Source: Eunapius fragilis (Eukaryota; Porifera; Demospongiae; Spongillida; Spongillidae). From it: a stretch of 64,000 nucleotides of DNA. Position numbers and translations under genes: made by a program. The notes under the pieces are model-generated. The model had not been told where the DNA came from, ran no database searches, and saw only the letters and a program-made list of their open reading frames with translations. Location: NCBI GenBank assembly GCA_963681505.1, contig OY811980.1:6050359-6114358 (forward strand), given 5' to 3'. Below are positions 22,284-34,339 of this stretch, piece by piece (the stretch's first letter is position 1; every line of letters begins with the position of its first letter).

Positions 22284-22589
22284 AACAAGATATAAAAATT
22301 TAATGAAAATAAAATTGGTGATGTAGGATTTGTAGACAGCAATTGAGTAAAAAGAAAGGAAACAAGGAATTACGGATATTAGGCATTCATTTAATTATAA
22401 ATATTACAGACCTACATTTAGCACAGAATTTCAAGGAGGTAGATTTGCTAAATAATGTAGGTCTGTAATATTTATAATTAAATGAATGCCTAATATCCGT
22501 AATTCCTTGTTTCCTTTCTTTTTACTCAATTGCTGTCTACAAATCCTACATCACCAATTTTATTTTCATTAAATTTTTATATCTTGTTT
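22284..22589. repeat. Fold-back element, about 135-bp arms
   Basis: Arms 22,284-22,420 and 22,457-22,589 are almost perfect inverted copies, starting AACAAGATATAAAAATTTAA. The spacer is about 36 bp. AT-rich, no coding capacity; a MITE or hairpin insertion right after the LINE fragments. Confidence 0.82.
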
Positions 22590-22979
22590 CACACATTTTT
22601 ATGCTAGGCGCTGTACATGTAAGCCGGGATCAACCTGTGGTAATAAGCTAAAATTATAAACATGTATTATATCAGAGATACATGTATTGAATAATTGTGC
22701 CGTGTAATGCAAGATTACTTCGCATGGCGAGGAAGTATTCATCCCTGCGCAATCACATGCATGCTCTTAACTAAACTGTCTTAACTTGGTCGGAAGATCG
22801 ATACGGCGCAAACGGTAGCCCTGCTATATATCATTCAAAAAACATTAGTTGTAATTATAAATTTATAATAAATATACGTATTTTTCGACACAAGGTGAAG
22901 TCCACCCCTCCCCCTTCCTCGCCGCCTTCTATATGGCCGAGCTCCGGGAGGCCCCCAGTACGGATGGGGCCATATTCCC

Positions 22980-23310
22980 CATGGGGCTGGGGCCAGCGGT
23001 GGCGCAGGTGGGAGCAGCAGAGCAGGGGCCAGCGGTGGAGCTGGGGCAAGCAGAGCGTGGGCCAGCGGAGCAGGGGCCAGCAGTGGCGCAGGTGGAGCTG
23101 GGGGCAGTGGCGGAGCTGAGGCCAGTGGAGCAGTGGCGGAGCTGGAGCCAGCAGAGCAGGGGCCAGCAGTGGCGCAGGTGGGAGCAGCGGAGCTGGGGCC
23201 AGCGGCGGATCTGGGGCAAGCAGAGCAGGGGCCAGCAGTGGCACAGGTGGGTGCAGCCGAGCTGGGGGCAGTGGCGGAGCTGGAGGACCGGAGCAGGGAC
23301 CAGGACCGGT
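22980..23310. repeat. GC-rich minisatellite
   Basis: Irregular repeats of CAGAGCAGGGGCCAGCAGTG and GGCGCAGGTGGGAGCAG. The stretch is far more GC-rich than its surroundings. Several frames on both strands are open only because the unit lacks stop codons (Ala/Gly/Gln or Pro/Ala-rich translations). A coding role cannot be excluded but nothing supports one. Confidence 0.6.
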
Positions 23311-23759
23311 ATTGGAGAGTAGGGAGGGCCCTCCTCACCCGAGTCAACAGCAAACAGATTCTCAGCTTCTTCTGCTGTGACCTACAAGGGTAATAATATA
23401 TATTATATAGATATAATGCCATGCATGCAAATCCTATGTACACATGCATACCTCTTCCATATCTTAAAGTAAAGAGTGAGTGAGAAAAGTTGCTTTATAT
23501 AAACCAAAACTGATCTAATACGAGGGAAGGATTAAATTATTGGAACGGCCTCCCATAATAAATGTGTTGAACAAACCAACTATATATGTGGTGGTGGGGG
23601 TGGGGCTGAATTAAGACGGCCTGCATTTCAAATGGCTAGTATTTGCTGATATATGTGAAACTGCACACAATCATGTGTAGAGAGAGGCCTAGGGTTGCTG
23701 CCACTTTAACTTGTGCATGGGTAAAAATATATAAATTACAATGATGTACTTGAGAACAC

Positions 23760-24770
23760 AGGAATGTTCAGGTTTGCAGCCATAGAGATGTTAAGACCAC
23801 ATGCTGGGACACCATACATGGAATCATGCAGGAAGTTAGTTAGTCCTGCAAAACATAAATCGCTTATCCAAATTGAAACTGTTAGAAAAGAGCTGCATGT
23901 AATAGGTAACTGGTTCCAGCTGAAAACAGGAGAACATCATGGAGGATGATTGGTGGTCCATGTGCATGTTTTAGCAAGCTAGGTTTTAGACCACACACTG
24001 TGCCACCATATATGGAGGAAGGGGCAGGCTTGTGGTTTTATGAATGCAAAGTTGCAGGATAAATGTTGACACAGAGAAACATGTTAGACATGAACACATA
24101 CATGGGAGGGAGGCAAGCCTATTTTTAAGAGCAGTTTTGTATAGAGAACGTACACCAACTGATGTAAGGATTGGATTGTGAGTTAAGTACAACTTATAAT
24201 TGTGTGAACTCATATTCCAGGGTTAGGGCCTACAGATCCATTAATTTACATGCTGTCAAGGTCACAGCTGCAACCCCATTTGCCATTTGATAATCCTGCA
24301 AAGCATACATCTCTTAGTCAGAGTGACAGCTCTTAAAAGAGCTGTAATTGGTTCCAGATGATGTACTGGAGAACCCAGGGAAGGATTGCTCCATGTTCAG
24401 GTTTGCAGCCACAGTATATGTGTCAAAGTTTAAGACCACATGCTGGGACACCACACATGGAATCATGCAGGAAGTTAGTTAGTCCTGCAAAGCAAGGCAG
24501 ATAGATAGCTCTTACGAGAGGTGCATGTAATAGGTTCCAGCTGAAAATTAGAGATCATCATGGTCCTGCATGTTTTAGCAGCCATAGAAGCTATGACACA
24601 TACTGGGCCACCAAATATGGCAGGCATGTGGTTTTATAGACTGTACAGCTGTAAGATAAAATATTGTTTACACATAGAACCTAGGGATTAGCAGCCATAG
24701 ATGCTACATCCTGTATGGCAAGGTTTAAAAAAGACACATGCTGGGCCACCATATATGGTATCCATTGACA
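23760..24770. repeat. Diverged tandem repeats
   Basis: The phrase CACATGCTGGGACACCATACATGG or a variant recurs near 23,800, 23,990, 24,440, 24,600 and 24,738. It is often followed by AGGAAGTTAGTTAGTCCTGC and AATAGGTTCCAGCTGAAAA. Spacing is irregular (140-450 bp), so this is a degenerate satellite with indels. No coding signal. Confidence 0.6.
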
Positions 24771-24997
24771 GGCATGTGGTTTTATCCTTGTAAAAATATA
24801 ATAGTCAACATTCACAGACATGTAGTGTGAATGTGGTATAAAAATCCCCTCAGAGAGTATCAAAGCTGGCAAGCATATACTCCAATGCAAATTGATCTGG
24901 CGTTATTCGTTTTCCTATCTCGCAGACGAACACACGCACACGATACAATACATCGGTCCCATGCATATTGCATTCAATTTAAACATTGCAAACACTC

Positions 24998-25493
24998 CTA
25001 CCTCATAGTATTTCTTTTCCTGCAGCTGTTTATCCTAATAGAGATATCTCTCTTGGCTTTTGGATTTGCCTGATATTGATCTTGTTTGGAGGCTAAAATC
25101 AGTTCTCGATTTTGATCATAGTAGGCCTTCACGCTATCCTTCTTTCTTTCCGGATCAAGCCAGTATTGGGCCTTAGCGGTCTCCTTACTTTCCGGATCAA
25201 GGCAGTATTGGGCCTTCGCGCTATCCTTCTTACTTTCCGGATCAAGGCAGTATTGGGCCTTAGCGGTCTCCTTCTTACTTTCCGGATCAAACCAGTATTG
25301 GGCCTTCATGCTATCCTTCTTACTCTCAGGATCGGCTTTGTAGCGCTTCCTGTCGCAAGTCTTCTTTTTTTCATGCGCTTCTTGAAAACTGTCACGCTCC
25401 TCAATATCTTGCGACTCGCCAACACAACAGTCATCATTTAACTTTGCGATCTTCTTTGCACGATTCTTTTCTCATCGCGATCGACGTGACGGC
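24998..25493 (-). pseudogene. Tandem-repeat protein (KAQY-DPESKK repeats), N-terminal part
   Basis: Minus strand. From an ATG at 25,493 (MPSRRSR) an in-frame TGA follows after seven codons. The frame then stays open through an acidic/basic segment and five 14-15-residue repeats of the form KAQYWLDPESKKDSA, ending at 24,998. Similar YxxDPExKK repeats are common at the N-termini of sponge and cnidarian proteins linked to mobile elements; that link is inference. If translation starts at the internal Met at 25,309 the repeats would still be expressed. Confidence 0.45.
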
Positions 25494-25499
25494 ATTTTG

Positions 25500-26560
25500 A
25501 AGAAAACAAACCAGACACATCAAGCTTTTGGTATACAACCGTGACAACAATTGAATAGTAACTGTAGCGCATGCACTATATGAAATATAGAACGTGTTCA
25601 ACCACACGTTCCCGCCCACTTTAATGTCTTCCAAAGGCCGATAAAATCTGTTGTGGGCTATACTAACAAAACTAAGTTTGCTAGAGATTGAAATTTGTGT
25701 CAAGCATAACTCTCGCTACTAACATAATAAAACAAATCTAACTTGACAATAAGTTTCTAACTTGTTGGTTCTAGTGCTTCCGCATAACGGCTAACATTAT
25801 ACATCAATCGTGACAAAGATGCAATGCAATAAACCTCTTATCCGAGCAAATCTTATCTTATCAGATCCGGAAGAAGAAGAAGAAGATGGAGAAACTTTTT
25901 TTCAGGTTCGAGTGTGGGAACGAGAGAGCGTTATCTCTGTTGTCTGAGCTTTCTAAGCGTCGGCAGTTTTATTACATTGTAGGTAATTGTTGGCTGTATC
26001 CAAATACGCTCGCTAAAGTCCAACTGATTCTACGGTGCAACGGCAATAGTGGAATCTGGTGTTTTGCTAATCGTATTCATCACACTTCAAATCCTACATA
26101 GGACCTACTAACGTAGGTCCTGATAGATCGAGACGAGAGCATCAGTGATTATGCATGTATATTCACTTACCACTCAATCCCGTCGATGAACTCAAGATCT
26201 ACAAACATAACTTGTAACAGCGATTTACTATGCAGATGGTGGTGAACTTCATTATAGACTTAGAAAACAACGTCCGGACCAAAAATTTCAGGGCGGACCG
26301 TATTTTTCGAAATTATCGGTCCGGGCGGTGAAAATTTTCCGGGACCAAATTTTTCAGAACCAAAATTCCAGTGACAGCCATCTCGCCGCCATTGAATCAT
26401 TCCCACCAGCCAGTGAATGTGGCGTAACATTGGAATGCTGTGGATAGTGGTGGTCTGGGTACGAAACTAGGCAATTGTAGAAATGCACGTTCGATGCACA
26501 TTTTCCTGCGGGACACGTTGAATAAAACACTTTATGACGTCACTAATATAATACTTACCG
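25500..26560. other. No gene recognised
   Basis: Contains the second copy of the roughly 80-bp dispersed segment shared with 18,051-18,130 (25,939-26,020). A G/C-richer stretch at about 26,270-26,365 holds repeated CGGACC and GGGACCAAATTT motifs. No coding signal. Confidence 0.35.
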
Positions 26561-26567
26561 ATGATGT

Positions 26568-28367
26568 CACCCCAAGATCTCTTATAGATGATACGAATTG
26601 CAAAGGAATACCAGAAAGTGAGTAAGGTGAAGTAGGCTCATAACCACGAGAACCAAAGGAAATGACAGAGCACTTGGAATAAGCAACAGTCAGTTGCCAT
26701 GTCTTGGACCATGAACAAAATTGATTTAAGGATTGTGTAAGTGGTGTATTTTGATTTTCAGTATAACCAAGATACAGTTTTGTGTCATCGGCAAAGATTT
26801 TAATGCCAGCTGGAGATTGGACATGGTTAGGAAGGTCATTGACATATATCAGAAACAAGAGAGGACCAAGGACAGAACCCTGAGGTACACCACTGGTGAT
26901 GGATTTAGGAGATGATACATCAAGTCCTACATATACACATTGTGTGCGGTCGTTTAAAAAGGCTCTTATCCACTGAAGCAAGTTTGATTTAAAGCCATAA
27001 GCCTCAACCTTTAGCAATAATTTCGAGTGGGAGACAGTGTCAAAGGCCTTAGCAATATCAGTATACACAACATCCACCTTCATGCCATTGTCAACATTCA
27101 ATGTCCAATTGTTCAGAGTTATCAGTAACTGTGTACAAGCAGAACGTCGAGCGAGGAAACCAAACTGATCCTGTGAGATAAGATTATGAGTACGAAGGAA
27201 GGATATCATAGAAGATGATATAATACTTTCCATAACTTTACAAAGGATACACGTTTGTGAGATAGGTCTATAGTTACTGGGCTGTTTTCGTGAACCCTTT
27301 TTAAAGACAGGACATACAAATGCAGTCTTCCAAACTAAGGGTATATGTCCTGTACTCATAGACATCTCAAAAAGGAGTGATAATGGGAAAGCAATAGCTG
27401 GGGCTAAAGACTTTAAGAAAAAAGCGGGAAACCCATCAGGACTTTTAGAACATTTTGATGGCAATGATTTTAAAGTCTTAAGGACCTTGTCAAATGGGAA
27501 GAGAACAGAGTTTAGGGATTTATTTTCAGAGAGACGAGGCACAAATTCTGGGAGCAAACCGTTGTCAGCAGTAAAGACAGAAGCAAAATAATCATTAAGC
27601 ACAGTACATTTATCATGATTTGAGACAGCCAAATTGTCATTGGAGTCAATGAGAGGGGGTATACACTGAGAGGTAGTAAGCTTGGAGTTTACATATGAAT
27701 AGAAAGATGATAAGCTTTTCTTATTGAGAACGTTGTTTTCCTGAGACAAGATGAATTCTTTGACAGCCGTATCATACTTTCTAGCAAAGTGTTTATAGCG
27801 AACCTTGTCTTTACTATACCACAACTTTTTCAATCCCAGCAAGCGCCTTATGTGCATGGGATAAGAAAACGGTTTACGGGACTGATAACGGCGAGGAACA
27901 AATTGGGCTATACAGGAATGTAGGACGTTTGATATTTTAGACCAGAACATTTCAACTGACAAACTATTCTGATACAAGAAAGACCAGTCAATATCCTTCA
28001 CAATTGATATCATAGAACAATAGTCAGCATTGAAGAAGTCAAGAAAACAATGGTTTTGTCTATCACTACTAACAACAGGGTAAGAAACTGAGAAATGTAT
28101 GGCTGAATGATCACATGAGGAAGAGAATGGTTCAACAACAGAAATGTCCCAGATCAAGTCAGGAGTGGATACCAAAACCAAATCAATGCAATTGGATCCA
28201 TGCGTAGGATGTGATACCAGTTGAGTAAGACCATTTCGCATCATGCAAGTCAAAAATAAATCGTGAGAAGAAGAACCCAGACTAATAGGCACATACCAAT
28301 TAATATTGGGTAGGTTAAAGTCACCAACAATAAACAAAGGATATGTTGTCATGGAAAGGGAATCAAT
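26568..28367 (-). pseudogene. LINE ORF2, endonuclease C-terminus and reverse transcriptase (inverted half)
   Basis: An open frame of about 600 codons. It starts inside the apurinic-type endonuclease (FIVGDFNLPNINW; SCDHSAIHFSV with the catalytic Asp-His). The reverse transcriptase follows: VFKKGSRKQPSNYRPIS, DIAKAFDTVSHSKLL, SGVPQGSVLGPLLF and the catalytic FADD. It stops being native sequence at RDLGV near 26,568. The frame is intact across its length, so insertion was fairly recent, but the inversion makes the copy non-functional. Confidence 0.88.
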
Positions 28368-28990
28368 GAGTGTGTTTGAATTCAGACCTTACGCCAAGTA
28401 TGCACTGCTCAAACATTGCTTCCATGGCTTTCAATAGGAGCTGTCTTCTCTTAAAATGCTTTCATTCTAACGATGTGTCTCTCCTTGTGCGTCTTTATAA
28501 GGTGTATGTTCGTCCCCTTCTGGAAAGTAATACCCAAGTTTGGAATCCCTGGTTCCATAAAGATATTCAATGTATTGAACGTGTTCAGAGATTTTTCACT
28601 CGTGCCATTATCAAACGTGCTGGTACACCATATATGGATTATGATGATCGCCTTGCGAACCTGGGTTTACAGTCCTTAGAGTACAGGAGAGTCTTCTACG
28701 ACCTTGTCATGTGCTACAAGATCTATAATAACCTGGTTGATTTACCTTTTGAGAGTTTTTTCACCAAACCGGCTAGGCCGTATTCCATCCGAGGTCATCC
28801 TTGTATCCTGCGATCCAAACATTTACCCCATCATGCATTCCGAGCGCATTTTTTCACAGAACGTGTGATACCTATATGGAACCACTTACCGCAAGATGTT
28901 GTCACTTCATTGAACATTACAGTTTTTCGTACCCGACTTAGATCTGTGGACCTTTCACCCTATTGTATGTTATATCCCTCCCATGTTTAG
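28367..28990 (+). pseudogene. LINE ORF2, C-terminal part (direct half)
   Basis: It continues the polyprotein: CLNSDLTPSMHCSNIAS, LYKVYVRPLLESNTQVWNP, CIERVQRFFTRAI, and a C-terminal PIWNHLPQDVV followed by RTRL. This thumb/connection region is typical of the L2/CR1/Jockey clade. Stop at 28,990, then a roughly 75-bp 3' UTR and the AATC tail. Confidence 0.85.
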
Positions 28991-29157
28991 GCAGTTTGTA
29001 AGTGCACGTACACATCGTGCCACTACTTGCCTTTTTGCATATGTTTGTCTGTTTATATGTATGCAATCAATCAATCAATCAATCAATCAATCGATGTAAC
29101 CATCTACTGTATAAGAGGGTCTGGGGACGAGGCTACTTAGCTTAAATTTGGCAAACC

Positions 29158-29163
29158 CATTGC
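29158..29163. other. Left target-site duplication CATTGC
   Basis: The hexamer directly precedes the TATGGAACGCC end of the long-TIR element. The same hexamer follows the opposite end at 38,187-38,192. Confidence 0.75.
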
Positions 29164-30197
29164 TATGGAACGCCAATCATGTCAATAATCGATCGTCCGA
29201 AATCGGCTGCTTTCATCAATCGATCATGCAACTGTAGGGTGCTTTCATCAATCGATCATGCAATTGTAGGGTGCTTTCATCAATCGATCACCATAAATCG
29301 GCTGCTGCCCATGGATTGAAAAATTCAGTGAACCATCGATTGAATCATCGATCACGTCCATCGATCGATCAGCCCATCGGTCCCATCGATCGATCACACC
29401 CATCGATCGATCACGTCCATCGATCACGTCCATCGATCGATCACGTCCATCGATCACGTCCATCGATCACGTCCATCGATCGATCACGTCCATCGATCGC
29501 GTCCATCGATCACGTCCGTCGATCACGTCCATCGATCACGGCCATCGATCACGGCCGTCGATCACGGCCATCGATCACGTCCATCGATCACGGCCATCGA
29601 TCACGTCCATCGATCACGGCCATCGATCACGGCCATCGATCACGGCCATCGATCACGGCCATCGATCACGGCCATCGATTATGGAACACCGTTTGGGTCA
29701 AAATTGATCACATCTGTAATTCGATCAAGTTTTTTGGATCGACGTAATTTTCTAACCGATCATTTGCATTCGACGCTTTATCTCATTCGATCATGCGGAT
29801 TCGACACAAAATTCTTTTTGATGGGATTAAATCGATGGTTGATGATCTATCGATCGATCATTCGTCGATCGATCACCGATCTGGATCATTCGATGGGGAA
29901 CGAGGTGGTACGAGGTTAGGCTGTTACTGGAATAGGTATACTGAGACTTGAACTGGAGTAATAATAGTTTTCTTCGTTGCACAGAAACGGGCTTTGCAGC
30001 TATGAAACCAGTGGGGCGGCAGAGAAGCTTTCTTAAGCGGAACATCCCTAAACTTATATAAGCGCCTCGTTTCGATGAAGAATGGTATGGAGGAGGTGTG
30101 AGCATATAGTTTAGCGTAGCTGTAGAGCTCTACGTGTTTTTGTGTGTGCGCATTCAAGTGTTGTAGGCCAATGTGTGTATAGATTAAGGTCTTTAAT

Positions 30198-30259
<62 letters not shown>

Positions 30260-30355
30260 GCGCGCGTGCGTGTGTGTGTGTGTGTGCGTGTGCGTGCGCG
30301 AGTGGGTTGGTACCTCTAGATATATTTAAAAGCTCTGTGTGCATTTTAATGGGAG
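29164..30355. repeat. Left long TIR of the 9-kb element
   Basis: The array of 13-bp units (CATCGATCACGTC and the CATCGATCACGGC variant) spans about 29,340-29,680, with roughly 25 units. A GT-rich microsatellite covers 30,201-30,300. The right arm has only about seven 13-bp units but a longer AC tract, so the two satellites changed length independently after insertion or during copying. Confidence 0.85.
30201..30300 (+). repeat. GT/GC microsatellite
   Basis: About 50 GT dinucleotides with interspersed GC (GTGCGCGCGTGC). It lies within the left TIR at the position of the AC tract in the right TIR. Confidence 0.95.
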
Positions 30356-30840
30356 ACGTAGGCGTGTATGGGCCTACATATGGATTGGTGCCACCTTCCT
30401 TGTGAGGGGTGTGGGGGTTGGTGGCAATACATGAAAGCATCCAAAAGGACCTCTTATCAATAGAGGAACAAAAACTGTTGTGTGGATGTGGTATCTAGAC
30501 CCACGCCCATGATACATGTACATATGGTATACATATATATGCCATACAGACATATGAAAAGGCCAACATATGCATGTGCGCTCCCACCACATGCCTTCCA
30601 TGGTACGTATCCCCTTCCCAGATCACATGACAATTGGTGCAGCATTGCCTGTGCACGCCAACTTAATAATAGCACCTGATACATACATGTACATGGACCA
30701 ATATTGACCACAACAACCACAATCCAGCACAACGAACACATCCACCACTAAAATCCATATATACACCTCTACAACATCCCAACATTACTTACAACCAACA
30801 TCACTTACAACAAAACAATACACAATCACACAACACACAA

Positions 30841-30984
30841 GGCTGGGCAGGGGCTCACATACACCTATATCTTAAAGGAGATGTGCCCACATCTCCTTAA
30901 GGAAAAAGCCCCAGTGGAAAAACCTCTAATAGGAAAAAATCCACCATACATTGGGGAAAAACCTCTAACTAGCACTGCCCAGCC
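30841..30984. repeat. MITE-like inverted repeat inside the 9-kb element
   Basis: It starts GGCTGGGCAGGGGC and ends GCACTGCCCAGCC, with a second inverted pair inside (AAGGAGATGTG with CACATCTCCTT, 30,876-30,899). 144 bp, no coding. Confidence 0.5.
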
Positions 30985-31259
30985 ACATACAACATCAAAC
31001 ACATTCAGTCTACAAACAGTCCAACAGCTGCAGCCTTCTCTGTGCCCAGGGGTCATCTGTCATTGGTCTCTGCTCTTGCAAGAAGAAACACACAATGCTA
31101 CCCTTTGGCAACAAACAGAGAATAAACAAATAAAAGTAAAAATTTCTGGTGCATGTCGTGCACGAATGCTTAGACTGAACAACAGTCTCCAGCAACTGCT
31201 TTTACCAGTGCTGTCAGCTGCCACTTAAAGCTGCCTCCGCCAATCATATGGAGAAATGG

Positions 31260-33925
31260 CCCATACATCGGCGGTCATCTTGCATTTTATTTCAAATTGA
31301 CTTCTAAACTAAAAATATATATACTAAAAATTGGTCTGAATTTGAATTTTGTTTTTCAGTGCGTTGTAAGTATGCAACGTTATGCAAAAATCAAGACAAA
31401 AATTTAATTACTATCGCAGGTAATTATAATATTCAACACTGCCATTAGCTTCAATAACTACAATAAGCAGCATTTCGTTAATAAACTCATATCCACATGC
31501 ACCCCAGGCCAGCCCCACCTCATCTGACGAGGGGTGGATGTGCATCAATTAGCACAACATAGACGACCAACCACATTTTTGTAAAGGTGGGTTATGTACA
31601 ATTGCGGATTGTTACTAAGTGCAGAATGGCATATTGTTACTCTTACAGAAGTGGCAGATATGCATCGGTACTATGCTTACATATAGTACACGTCACGTTC
31701 ACCATAATACTGATTGTTTAAACTTAACGCACTGACACCGATGGGGGCCGGGGACTGTGATCGCATATTGTACTCCTTCCAGCCAATCATTTTGCCCCCC
31801 CCCCCCCCCCATAATTCAGGAACCGCAGTATACCCCCGCAATCATGACCTCATCCTTTGATCAACCTGATCGTACTGACTGAAAGTACTGCACATATAGC
31901 CGTATAAAAGTTAGAAGCGCATATTCGTATGGGCCTAATAGAGGTAGTCCGTGCTATGAAAGGAACGGTGCGGCTTAAATTATTTAATGCTTGAGTATCC
32001 TTTTTGCTTATGTGTCTTGTGGCTTCTTGGGGTACATAAATTTTTTACTGGGACAGGGGTTGAACTCTAACAGGCATTTATTAGAAGGGGTTGGGGGTGG
32101 GGCACCATTGAGTCTCAAAGGGGAAGGGGGGGGGGGGGGGGGCACGGCCCGTGGGTGCCCATGACTCCAAGTTCACAAAACACACAGTCACACTCAGAAT
32201 TCTATATTGCTCACCCAACACACCAAATAACATTTCCACCCCCAACATGAGTGTACACTCCCAGCATAAACAACTATATGACCCCCCATCAGCATACACA
32301 CTCACCTCATATTCTCCACTAACCACATACAAGTATACACTAGCAACAGTGTATACATTCCCAATGACCCTACACACCAGTATAGATGGGGCGGGAGTGC
32401 CCTACACCTACCTTATTTTTGTCCCTCTTGGCAATGAAGGGATAACAAGTTACACAACCCATGCACAGAATTGGCTCGCTTGGTCCTAAAAGTTTCAACT
32501 TAACATTTATCTCATTCCCCCCCCCCTCTGATGTTTTTTCTCGATGATGGATCGTGTCACTTGTTATCCCTTAATAACACCAGGTTACCCCACTGGCACA
32601 CCAGCACAGCGTATAGCCAGCCAACCACCTAACCTACACATCGTTAGACCAACATGAGTTTAATTCAGACACACACTCACACACCAATAGCTCTACACAT
32701 CACACACCAGAACAGTGAGCATAACAGTGAACAGCACACAGTCCCACACACTGGGTTTCTTTGGACAAAAACCTTAGAGGGGGAATTTTAAAAATTTGTT
32801 GCTAAGGCAACTCTGAGGTTGTATCACTTATTGCCAAGGGGTAACAATATGGCTAATGTCCCACATGCACCCCACACACCAACTCATATGTTCACCAAAG
32901 GCATGCACTACATGTAACAACAAGATAACATACAGTTCCCTTCATACATGTACCCATAATTCTACATGTGGTGTGTTCCCCTATCAGAGGTCGATCATCT
33001 GCCCCACATAAAGGGGTAGTGATCAACAGGATAGGCTAAGAACACTAACAGTTTCTTTTTATTTATTTTTCCCCTAGATGATCAGTGTGATACAGCCAGC
33101 ATGACAAAAAAGCTTCAGCAACAACTCAAATAGAAGGGACATTGCAGGCTTTGCGTGTCATCAAGTAGCTGCAAGGCTCTGCGGACTTCATCTGATGCAT
33201 GCATGTAGATTTGTGGTGTGCTTGGCATTTGTATTTGGTGATGTAATATCTGTATGTGTGAATGTGGATAGTTGCAGAAGGTGCTGGTATGGAACTTTGG
33301 ACAATTATGGACTGAAATCAGACAGGAGGCTTGGTCTTTTAGATAAGAACTATGTATATAGGTAGTTATGGGTGATTATGTAAACTTTTCCTTCCCATGG
33401 CCCACTTTATAAAAACTTAACCTGTTGAGTATATAACAATACAGATGCCTGTGCATGTAATAATATAACATCCAGCCGTACAGGGGCGGATACAGGGCCT
33501 GAAGCGTACAGTTCCCCCCCCCCTTTGCGTATTGCGGGTCTGACCTGTAAACCCCCCTTTTTGAAAATCCCCTGTCGTATGATGCATTATGTTATTGTAA
33601 GGCCATCTATTAACCAAATTCGAACCCCCCTCTTCCTGAAGGCCGTGTACCCCATTGAAGCTTTGTTAGAAATAGCCATTCGTCCATGAAACAAATATTA
33701 AGAAGTGTTCATGGCAAACTCCTTTGTGTAATCGCCACCCAGGGCCCGTGGAGAGTATTATAAAGGGGGGGGGGGGGGGGGGGGGGGGGGGTGGCAGATT
33801 TCAGTACTCCTCCATGTTAGCAATTAAGTTGTAACACAGATGGTTTTCCTTCGCAGTTATTCATAGTTATAACGTGCGTATAAATACTCAGTAAAATGCA
33901 CAATAATACCTCATATCGATCTATT
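31260..33925. other. Interior of the 9-kb element, non-coding
   Basis: No gene recognised. Contents include poly-C (31,795-31,810) and poly-G (32,127-32,142, 33,767-33,790) runs. An inverted pair AAGGGATAACAAGT at about 32,437-32,451 and 32,559-32,573 probably marks a small MITE. A segment beginning CAGGGGCGGATACAGG (33,481) resembles the end of another MITE type. Confidence 0.45.
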
Positions 33926-34009
33926 CAGGGTGATTGGAAAGTCGCGCAAAATGGTATAACTCCAGAATTGAACATTTAAATAAACTGAGCAGTAACTTTT
34001 TAATTTGAT

Positions 34010-34216
34010 TCATGCTTTGAACAAAGCCAAGTTTTCAATTAAGCTACGAGCGGTCGAAAAAGATCTTTCACTAACTGCCTTAGTAGCTGGATTGACCAAG
34101 ATCAGTTTAAGTATAGTAAAGTCTGTAACAATCTCCGTAAGATGGCACTTTTTCACATTGCAAGTATGGCTATCCTCGGGTGGAGGTATGTCGTCTGGTA
34201 AAGTATTGCCATCCAA
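34010..34216 (-). pseudogene. hAT transposase C-terminal dimerisation fragment
   Basis: The minus-strand frame contains ILKLILVNPATKAVSERSFS followed by TARSL. This is the conserved hAT C-terminal block (hydrophobic stretch, then SERSFS). No upstream transposase is present. It suggests an older hAT insertion inside the 9-kb element; it is not obviously that element's own transposase. Confidence 0.6.
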
Positions 34217-34339
34217 TAGACCTTATTCCTGCGGCACAATGAATAAATTATCATGTGCTAGTCATGTGATGTTATTACAAAGAGTGCCGCAGAAAAGGGG
34301 CGTTACGTATTCGCAAAATGGCTTCTAACACAACAACTT

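Larger units (their letters stand above)
26568..29095 (+). mobile_element. Non-LTR retrotransposon (L2/CR1/Jockey type), 5' half inverted (twin-primed)
   Basis: The 3' half (28,367-29,095) is on the plus strand; the 5'-truncated first half (26,568-28,367) is on the minus strand. The two protein halves meet at the same Val codon (DLGV on the minus strand, VCLNSDLTP on the plus strand) with almost no overlap or loss. The 3' end is an AATC microsatellite tail (about 29,066-29,093). This is the structure expected of twin priming during target-primed reverse transcription. A GATGT at both flanks may be part of a target duplication. Confidence 0.8.

Noticed and set aside
22835-23449. Pro/Ala-rich or Gln/Trp-rich proteins on either strand of the GC-rich minisatellite
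   Set aside because: Frames exist on both strands purely because of repeat composition; no flanking coding sequence supports any of them.
25886-26101. A 71-codon plus-strand frame
   Set aside because: It overlaps the dispersed repeat shared with 18.05 kb and has no recognisable motif; coding is unlikely.
29340-29690. Regular 13-bp units that could be mistaken for a CRISPR-like array
   Set aside because: The units are contiguous with no unique spacers, vary by point changes, and occur inverted in the other arm of a eukaryotic element. This is a satellite.
30881-31228. A 115-codon plus-strand frame inside the 9-kb element
   Set aside because: It overlaps a small inverted-repeat element; composition and lack of motifs argue against a gene.
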